From positions 1-11,129 of the forward strand of contig CANRMZ010000026.1 of NCBI GenBank assembly GCA_947631885.1: DNA of 11,129 bases, written 5' to 3'. Of the stretch, positions 6,534-11,129 are shown piece by piece (the stretch's first letter is position 1; every line of letters begins with the position of its first letter). The translations under genes and the position numbers were made by a program. Source of the stretch: an uncultured Bacilli bacterium. GTDB lineage: Bacteria > Bacillota_I > Bacilli_A > RF39 > UBA660. Under the pieces are notes generated by a model. That model did no database searches. It was given only the letters and a program-made list of their open reading frames with translations, and was not told where the DNA came from.

Positions 6534-7223
6534 ATGAATATTTTAGTAGTAGATGATGAAAAAGAAATTGCTGATTTAATTGAGATATGTTTAAAAAACG
6601 CTAATTATAATGTTTATAAATATTATGCAAGTAATAAAGTACTCGAAGATTTAGAAAAACTTAAAATAGATTTAGCTATTTTAGATGTTATGATGCCAGA
6701 TATTGATGGCTTCTCTTTATGTCGTAAAATTAGAGAAAAGTATAACTTTCCCATTATTTTTGTAACTGCTAAAGTTGAAGATATTGATAAGATAAATGGT
6801 CTTACAATCGGGGCTGATGACTATATAACGAAACCCTTTAAACCTTTGGAACTTATGGCTAGAGTAAAAGCTCAACTTCGAAGATACACAACTTATAATG
6901 AAAATAGTCTTGAAAATGAAAGTGTAATTGATTTTAGAAATATTGTAATTAATAAAAATACTCATGAGTTTTATTTTAATGATAAGAAGATAGAACTTAC
7001 ACCAATTGAATTTGATATATTATGGTATTTATGCCAAAATCGAGGTAGTGTTGTTAAAACTGAAGATTTATTTAGTACCGTGTGGCAAGAAAAATATTAT
7101 GAAAATGATAACAATACGATCATGGTTCATATTCGTCATTTAAGAGAGAAGATGAATGATACAGGTAAAAAGCCTAAATATATTGTTACTATATGGGGAG
7201 TGGGGTATAAAATTGAAAAATAA
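6534..7223 (+). CDS. VanR-like response regulator, OmpR/PhoB family
   Basis: A DNA-binding response regulator of 229 aa, the normal length. The receiver domain (1-118) has the acidic pair Asp7/Asp8, phospho-acceptor Asp51 (LAILDVMMPD), Thr78 and Lys100. A winged-helix output domain (about 130-228) ends in the characteristic WGVGYKIEK. Compared from memory, it is strikingly close to enterococcal VanR: it shares EIADL near the N-terminus, TIGADDYITKPF, PLELMARVKAQLRRY with one change, and VHIRHLREKMND. True vanR genes control vanHAX, which are absent here. The Shine-Dalgarno is AAGGGA (6523-6528), and the kinase gene overlaps its 3' end. OmpR/PhoB proteins bind direct repeats spaced 10-11 nt, exactly the pattern at 1782-1826 and 5549-5593, so those are proposed as its targets. 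The family is very sure; the targets are inference. Confidence 0.95.
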   Translation: MNILVVDDEKEIADLIEICLKNANYNVYKYYASNKVLEDLEKLKIDLAILDVMMPDIDGFSLCRKIREKYNFPIIFVTAKVEDIDKINGLTIGADDYITKPFKPLELMARVKAQLRRYTTYNENSLENESVIDFRNIVINKNTHEFYFNDKKIELTPIEFDILWYLCQNRGSVVKTEDLFSTVWQEKYYENDNNTIMVHIRHLREKMNDTGKKPKYIVTIWGVGYKIEK

Positions 7224-8325
7224 GTCATTAATGAAAAAAACTTTAATTAACTTTGTAATTAGACTTGTTATATGGACACTTTCTTTTCCAGTCTTCTTCA
7301 TTATCTTTTACTTTATAATAAGTCGTTATGATTTCCAATGGGTATATAATAAATCACCAGAAATGTATTATAGTGCCAAAACTCTTATTAACAATTTATC
7401 TGATGGTTATCTGCCTTTTAATATTTTGGCAATAGCAATTGGTATCTGGCTTATAGGCTTTATAATTATGTTATACATTTTAATTAGAAAGACTTTTTCT
7501 TATATTAATGCTTTATCTATAGCTTCAGAAAATATCCTAAATAAAGATGTTGAATATATTGAACTTCCTAAAGACTTTGAAAATTTGCAAATGAAGATTA
7601 ATCATTTAAAAAAAGAAGCTGAGAAAAATGAGTTATTAGCAAGAGAAAACGAACAAAAGAAAAATGATCTAATTGTTTATCTTGCTCATGATTTAAAAAC
7701 ACCGCTTACCTCAATGATAGGTTATTTATCTTTACTTGATGAAATAAAAGATATGCCTAAAAAGCAAAGAGAGAAGTATATAGGTGTAGCTCTTGATAAA
7801 TCCTACCGTTTAGAGGATTTAATCAATGAATTATTTGATATAGCTAGATTCAATACCGAGACTATCGTCTTACAAAAAGAAGAAATTAATTTAAATTTAA
7901 TGCTTGAACAAATTATTGATGATTTTTATCCTATTTTAATGGAAAATAATAAAGAAGTTAAATTAAATTATCAGGATAAAGTTATAATTGATGGTGATTC
8001 AGATAAATTAGCAAGAGTATTTAGCAACTTAATAAAAAACGCTATTAGCTATAGTAATGATAAATTAATAACTATTGATGTCAAAACAGATAATGATTCT
8101 GTTACCATTACTGTTAGTAATAAGGGTAAGAAGATTCCTAAAGAAGAATTAGATAAAATATTTACTAAATTTTATCGCCTTGATAGTGCAAGATCATCTA
8201 AAACCGGAGGCAGTGGCCTAGGTCTTGCCATAAGCAAAGAGATAGTAGAGCTTCATGGTGGAAGTATAAATGCTGAAAGCGATGAATTAACGAAATTTAT
8301 TGTTAAACTTCCTTTTAAAGACTAA
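7213..8325 (+). CDS. VanS-like sensor histidine kinase
   Basis: A 370-aa membrane kinase that should phosphorylate the adjacent regulator. Two membrane segments (about 17-37 and 69-91) enclose an outside loop of only about 30 residues. A HAMP-like linker and coiled coil (about 92-150) lead to the dimerisation domain with His159 in LAHDLKTPLTSMIGYLSLL. The ATPase domain has the N box (NLIKNA, 272-277), a G1-type turn (NKG, where many kinases have DxG), the F box (FTKFYR) and the G2 box TGGSGLGL (331-338). From memory, the catalytic core closely follows VanS (HDIKTPLTSIIGYLSLLDE, FYRLDNARSS). I place the start at TTG 7213, behind GGGGAGTGGGG (7195-7205), overlapping the regulator by 11 nt. A start at ATG 7156 would lie deep in the regulator gene, and ATG 7231 has no Shine-Dalgarno. 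No D-Ala-D-Lac genes accompany it. Confidence 0.93.
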   Translation: MKNKSLMKKTLINFVIRLVIWTLSFPVFFIIFYFIISRYDFQWVYNKSPEMYYSAKTLINNLSDGYLPFNILAIAIGIWLIGFIIMLYILIRKTFSYINALSIASENILNKDVEYIELPKDFENLQMKINHLKKEAEKNELLARENEQKKNDLIVYLAHDLKTPLTSMIGYLSLLDEIKDMPKKQREKYIGVALDKSYRLEDLINELFDIARFNTETIVLQKEEINLNLMLEQIIDDFYPILMENNKEVKLNYQDKVIIDGDSDKLARVFSNLIKNAISYSNDKLITIDVKTDNDSVTITVSNKGKKIPKEELDKIFTKFYRLDSARSSKTGGSGLGLAISKEIVELHGGSINAESDELTKFIVKLPFKD

Positions 8326-8344
8326 TTCTTGAAAAGTAGAATTA
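8323..8344 (+). repeat. Weak hairpin after the kinase gene
   Basis: TAATTCT (8323-8329) and AGAATTA (8338-8344) form a 7-bp AT-rich stem with an 8-nt loop, beginning at the kinase stop codon. No T tract follows, so it is at best a poor terminator, and the oxidoreductase gene 50 nt after the kinase may be read through from it. Confidence 0.3.
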
Positions 8345-8361
8345 TAAAAATAACTTTTTAC

Positions 8362-8375
8362 ACCATATTAATGGT
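8362..8375. repeat. Short inverted repeat at the oxidoreductase start
   Basis: ACCAT (8362-8366) and ATGGT (8371-8375) flank ATTA directly before the ATG at 8376. The arms are only 5 bp. It occupies the place where a Shine-Dalgarno would be expected and could be a small operator or a chance palindrome. Confidence 0.25.
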
Positions 8376-9821
8376 ATGAAAACAATTCCAATATGGCAAG
8401 ATATTAAACTTAAAGATTATCCTAGTTTAGATAAAGATATAGAAACAGATATTTTAATTATTGGCGGTGGTATTACTGGTATCAATCTTTTATATGCCTT
8501 AAAGGATGATAAAAGAAAGATTACTTTAGTAGAAAGAAATAAGATTGGTATGGGAGTAACCTCAAGGTCAACTGCGAAAATAACATTTTTACAACAAAAT
8601 ATTTATTCTAAATTAAAGAAAAATTTTAATTATGATACAGCATTTAAGTATTATAAAGCTACTAAAGAAGCTATTAATAAAATGGTCCATGTTATAAATG
8701 AAGAAAAAATAGCCTGTGATTTACAAAAGGTAGATTCTTACTATTATGCTTTATCTAAAACAAACGTTAATAAAGTAAATGAAGAGCAAAATATTTTAAA
8801 AGATTTTGGAGAAAAAGTTTATGAAATAACTGAACTTCCTAACAAGATTAAGGTAGAAAAGGGGATATATGTTAAAGATACCTATGTCTTTCATCCTTTA
8901 AAATATGTTGATGCTTTAGCTAAAATCAGTATAACTAATAATCATAGAATATATGAAAATACTAATATTTATAGCATTGAGGCATATGACGATTATTTTA
9001 TAGCTTATTTTGACGACCACAAGATTAAGTGCCAGCAAATTGTACTCGCATGCCATTATCCATATTTTTTATTTCCTTATGTATTTCCTTTGAAAGGCTA
9101 TATAGAAAAGTCTTATGTTATAGCCCAAAAGAGTAAAAATTTGCCTTTTAGTGCTATTAATGTAAAAAATCCTATATATTCATACCGCTTTTATAAAGAC
9201 TATGGTCTTACTTTAAGTAGCTCACACAATGGCAGTTTTAAAAATAATCATGAAGATAATTTTGCCAAGTTATTTAATGTTTCTAAAGATAAAATAGCTT
9301 ATGCCTGGAGTAATAATGATATTATGACTTTGGATAATTTGCCGTATATAGGGCCTATAATGGATAATATTTATATAGCAACGGGTTATAATACCTGGGG
9401 AATGACATCATCTTTTATAGCATCTTTAGCTTTAAGGGATATATTACAAAATAAAACTAATAAGTACGCCGAAATATTTGCTCCCAAAAGAGGACTTACT
9501 AAAGATAAAATCTTAAATTTAGGTATAAGTATCGCTTCAAGTGGTTATAGCTTTATAGATTCAAAAGTAAATTTAAATAAATCTTATTACAATAATAATC
9601 CATACTTTATTAAAAAAGATAATGTTACTTTGGGCATATATGTTGACTCAGATAATAAAAAACATATTGTTAAAATTAAATGTCCTCATTTAGGATGTAA
9701 TCTTTTATTTAATAAAGTAGAAAAAACATGGGAATGTCCATGCCATGGTTCGGTATTTAACGTCGATGGTAAATGTATTTTAGGCCCAAGTAATTATGAT
9801 ATTAGCATTAATGGTGATTAA
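8376..9821 (+). CDS. FAD-dependent oxidoreductase with C-terminal Rieske [2Fe-2S] domain
   Basis: A 481-aa flavoprotein of the DAO/glycine-oxidase fold fused to a Rieske domain, the same architecture as Bacillus subtilis YhfW. The FAD-binding beta-alpha-beta motif is ILIIGGGITGINL (26-38). Glu53 in LVERN probably binds the ribose, and the C-terminal FAD contact is IYIATGYNTWGMTSS (332-346). The Rieske part (about 410-481) has CPHLGC (Cys436, His438, Cys441) and CPCHGS (Cys454, Cys456, His457). Cys436/His438/Cys454/His457 would hold the cluster, and Cys441-Cys456 would form the usual disulfide. No signal peptide is seen, so it is cytoplasmic. The substrate of this family is not established. 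The ATG at 8376 is fixed by the match to family starts, yet no convincing Shine-Dalgarno precedes it. A nearer out-of-frame ATG (8371) gives only two codons. It stands alone between a weak hairpin and a strong terminator and has no obvious link to the kinase. Confidence 0.9.
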   Translation: MKTIPIWQDIKLKDYPSLDKDIETDILIIGGGITGINLLYALKDDKRKITLVERNKIGMGVTSRSTAKITFLQQNIYSKLKKNFNYDTAFKYYKATKEAINKMVHVINEEKIACDLQKVDSYYYALSKTNVNKVNEEQNILKDFGEKVYEITELPNKIKVEKGIYVKDTYVFHPLKYVDALAKISITNNHRIYENTNIYSIEAYDDYFIAYFDDHKIKCQQIVLACHYPYFLFPYVFPLKGYIEKSYVIAQKSKNLPFSAINVKNPIYSYRFYKDYGLTLSSSHNGSFKNNHEDNFAKLFNVSKDKIAYAWSNNDIMTLDNLPYIGPIMDNIYIATGYNTWGMTSSFIASLALRDILQNKTNKYAEIFAPKRGLTKDKILNLGISIASSGYSFIDSKVNLNKSYYNNNPYFIKKDNVTLGIYVDSDNKKHIVKIKCPHLGCNLLFNKVEKTWECPCHGSVFNVDGKCILGPSNYDISINGD

Positions 9822-9833
9822 TGCTATTTTTTT
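9803..9833 (+). terminator. Rho-independent terminator of the oxidoreductase gene
   Basis: A perfect 9-bp stem, TAGCATTAA (9803-9811) with TTAATGCTA (9818-9826), and a 6-nt loop are followed by seven T (9827-9833). The stop codon TAA (9819-9821) lies inside the right arm, so the last codons of the gene double as terminator sequence. Confidence 0.9.
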
Positions 9834-9874
9834 GCATATAATTTATTGGCAATTATTTTATTAATCTAAATTTT

Positions 9875-9883
9875 TGGTATAAT
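9875..9883 (+). promoter_or_regulatory. Extended -10 promoter of the pilin-like/SGNH gene
   Basis: TGG followed by a perfect TATAAT (9878-9883) makes an extended -10 element, which can work with a poor -35; none is clear at 17 nt. It follows the terminator at 9803-9833 and lies about 26 nt before the start codon, so the gene is probably its own transcription unit. Confidence 0.55.
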
Positions 9884-9908
9884 TATAGCAAGAGAGGGAC
9901 GATATCAT

Positions 9909-11009
9909 TTGACTAATGTTTGTACAATGCCCGAAGTAATGGACGTAATGCTTATCATTAATAAAGTAATAGGTGCACTTAAGATATTAGTCCCTATTAT
10001 TATCATAGTCATGGGAATGTATTCTTTTTTTAAAGCAACACTTGGCTCTAACGAAAGTAAAATTAAAGAAGCTATTAGCCTTTTTATGATTAAGCTATTT
10101 GTGGGTGTAGCAATATTTTTTATTCCTACCATTGTGAAAAGTATTGCCAAAATAGCAGCTCCAAACACGAATTTTACTTTATGTTTTATGGTTGATTCCA
10201 AAGATGAAGTATATAAAGCTTATGCCTCGTATGCCTATAAAATGCTTAATAGAGCACGTGGAACCTTGGATAAAGAAGATTATGAAAATGCAGCTTATTA
10301 TGTAAGCAAAATGCAAGATGGTAGTAGTAAAACTTCCTATGAAAAGAAACTTGAGGAAATTAAAGAGTTAATTGGGGCTAAAAATACCCAAAATAGCAAC
10401 AATTCTAATAGTAATACTGGATCTTCAAACGGAAATAGCTCTACAGGTACGGGCTCAGGAAATATAACCCAAAATGCTTCATCTTCTTACGGTGATATTT
10501 TCGTAGGTGATTCCCGAACATTAGGCTATAGTTATCAACTTTCCTTAAGATCTACAGATGCTATTTATGCCACGACTTCAGGTGCAAGTAAGGAATTTAA
10601 CTCTGATTTTACTAAAGCTTTAAGCAAAATTAATAGTGATCCATCCCATAGATATAATTTAGTTTTTAATTATGGCGTTAATAATCTTTCGCAAGATTGG
10701 GTAAATATTTATAGAAATGCTATAAATCAAGTAGGAAATAGAGCTAATATTTTAATTGTAAGCGTTAATCCTTGTAATGATAGTATAGCTAAATATTGTA
10801 AAAACGCTAATGTTCAGGCTCTTAATAATAAGCTAAGAAGTGCTTTTTCATCAGGCTACAGCAATGTTCGATATTGTGATACTTATACACCTTTTGTCAA
10901 CACTCCAAATTATACTAGTATGATTGAAACTATAAGTGGTGTCCATTATACTAAAGCAGGGTCTACTCTTATTTATAATCAAATTGAATCTTGTCTTAAA
11001 GGCTTTTAA
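9909..11009 (+). CDS. Two-helix VirB2/pilin-like membrane module fused to an SGNH hydrolase domain
   Basis: A 366-aa protein in three parts. Residues 1-95 carry two hydrophobic helices (about 18-42 and 55-80) joined by a polar turn (GSNESKIKEA), resembling the TrbC/VirB2-like or pilin-like proteins common in uncultured gut Bacilli. Cys5 and Cys92 flank the hairpin and could be bridged outside the cell. A helical stretch (96-157) and an Asn/Ser/Gly/Thr-rich linker (159-193) follow. Residues 194-366 look like an SGNH/GDSL hydrolase: block I GDSR with nucleophile Ser202, an oxyanion Gly near 225, block III GVNN (256-259) and block V with His346. The Asp usually three residues before this His is Ser343, so activity would rest on a Ser-His pair, if any. 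Its target is unknown; surface glycans or cell-wall acyl groups are typical. The start is TTG 9909, with Shine-Dalgarno GAGAGGGA (9892-9899); the first ATG (9927) is too far from it. Confidence 0.78.
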   Translation: MTNVCTMPEVMDVMLIINKVIGALKILVPIIIIVMGMYSFFKATLGSNESKIKEAISLFMIKLFVGVAIFFIPTIVKSIAKIAAPNTNFTLCFMVDSKDEVYKAYASYAYKMLNRARGTLDKEDYENAAYYVSKMQDGSSKTSYEKKLEEIKELIGAKNTQNSNNSNSNTGSSNGNSSTGTGSGNITQNASSSYGDIFVGDSRTLGYSYQLSLRSTDAIYATTSGASKEFNSDFTKALSKINSDPSHRYNLVFNYGVNNLSQDWVNIYRNAINQVGNRANILIVSVNPCNDSIAKYCKNANVQALNNKLRSAFSSGYSNVRYCDTYTPFVNTPNYTSMIETISGVHYTKAGSTLIYNQIESCLKGF

Positions 11010-11018
11010 ATTTAAAAG
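11003..11018. repeat. Perfect 16-bp palindrome, possible operator of the XRE-type gene
   Basis: CTTTTAAA is followed directly by TTTAAAAG. It includes the stop codon of the SGNH-domain gene and covers the -35-like position of the next promoter. No T run follows, so it is a poor terminator. Autoregulation by the downstream repressor is one possible reading. Confidence 0.4.
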
Positions 11019-11041
11019 TAAATAAACTGATAAAATATAAT
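11012..11041 (+). promoter_or_regulatory. Candidate promoter of the XRE-type regulator
   Basis: A perfect TATAAT (11036-11041) has a -35-like TTAAAA (11012-11017) 18 nt upstream, the latter inside the 16-bp palindrome. The resulting leader would be about 40 nt. Confidence 0.42.
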
Positions 11042-11088
11042 GATTTTCTGAGATATGTGTTATTATTAAAATAGAAGGAGTAGAATGT

Positions 11089-11129
11089 ATGGTTAATATT
11101 GGAGAAAATATTGCACTATTACGTAAAGA
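11089..11129 (+). CDS. XRE-family helix-turn-helix regulator, N-terminal start only (3' end outside window)
   Basis: Only the first 13 codons are visible: MVNIGENIALLRK. The pattern IGENI-x-x-LRK is the usual opening of HTH_3/XRE repressors, the helix just before the DNA-binding helix-turn-helix. The start at 11089 is supported by a strong Shine-Dalgarno, AGAAGGAG (11073-11080), 8 nt upstream. A nearer ATG at 11085 runs into a stop after three codons. A promoter-like TATAAT and a palindrome lie upstream. The rest of the protein and its role cannot be judged from this window. Confidence 0.72.
   Translation, partial: MVNIGENIALLRK

Noticed and set aside
6717..6965. Minus-strand open frame of 82 codons
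   Set aside because: It is antisense to the conserved receiver domain of the response regulator; a shadow frame.
7156..7212. A longer kinase reading frame starting at ATG 7156
   Set aside because: It would overlap the regulator gene by 68 nt, has no ribosome site and encodes a stretch that merely mirrors regulator codons. The TTG at 7213 has a strong Shine-Dalgarno and matches the usual overlapping start of VanS-like kinases.
6534..8325. Calling the locus a vancomycin-resistance operon
   Set aside because: Only the regulator and kinase resemble Van proteins. No vanH, D-Ala-D-Lac/Ser ligase, vanX or vanY gene is present, so resistance cannot be claimed.
9905..10201. Minus-strand open frame of 98 codons with hydrophobic stretches
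   Set aside because: Its hydrophobicity is the mirror of the two membrane helices encoded on the + strand. No promoter or ribosome site was seen for it.
10383..10490. Asn/Ser/Gly-rich repeats considered as a tandem DNA repeat
   Set aside because: The codons vary and there is no regular period in the DNA; it is a low-complexity protein linker.

Overview
The window is strongly AT-rich bacterial DNA with genes packed on the + strand. TGA ends one gene (3790-3792) and Trp is written TGG, so the code is the standard one and not the Mycoplasma code. Three genes start with TTG, Shine-Dalgarno sites are good, and the FtsX transporters, VanR/VanS-type regulators, C39-like protein and Asn/Lys/Ile-rich proteins all point to a low-GC Firmicute. 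An uncultured gut member of the Bacilli/RF39/Erysipelotrichia type is my best guess. No rRNA, tRNA, CRISPR array, transposase or integrase is visible.

Region 1 (1-1780) is the tail of an ABC-exporter operon: the C-terminal end of an FtsX-like permease (cut by the window edge), a MacB/LolD-type ATPase and a very small FtsX-like membrane protein, closed by a clear terminator. Region 2 (1781-5546) is a second exporter operon of two overlapping genes. Each encodes an ATPase fused to a four-helix FtsX-type permease, so the pair probably forms a heterodimer. Region 3 (5547-8325) holds a membrane-anchored C39-like papain-fold protein followed by a response regulator and histidine kinase that closely resemble VanR and VanS, but with no vanH/vanA/vanX genes in the window. 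Region 4 (8326-9833) is a FAD oxidoreductase with a C-terminal Rieske domain, ending in a strong terminator. Region 5 (9834-11129) is a two-helix VirB2/pilin-like membrane module fused through an Asn/Ser/Gly linker to an SGNH-hydrolase domain, then the first codons of an XRE-type repressor.

The most interesting signal is not a gene. The gaps before the fused transporter pair (1782-1826) and before the C39-like gene (5549-5593) carry the same 45-nt block, 38 of 45 bases identical without gaps. It is built of four TTAAGA-like hexamers spaced exactly 11 nt apart, the layout expected for an OmpR/PhoB-type response regulator binding as dimers. The VanR-like regulator encoded just downstream is the obvious candidate to bind both. 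The simplest reading is a self-contained cell-envelope stress or antimicrobial-peptide response: the VanS-like kinase senses, the VanR-like regulator activates an exporter pair and a cell-surface C39-like enzyme, and no D-Ala-D-Lac genes are involved. This assignment is inference from repeat geometry and proximity.
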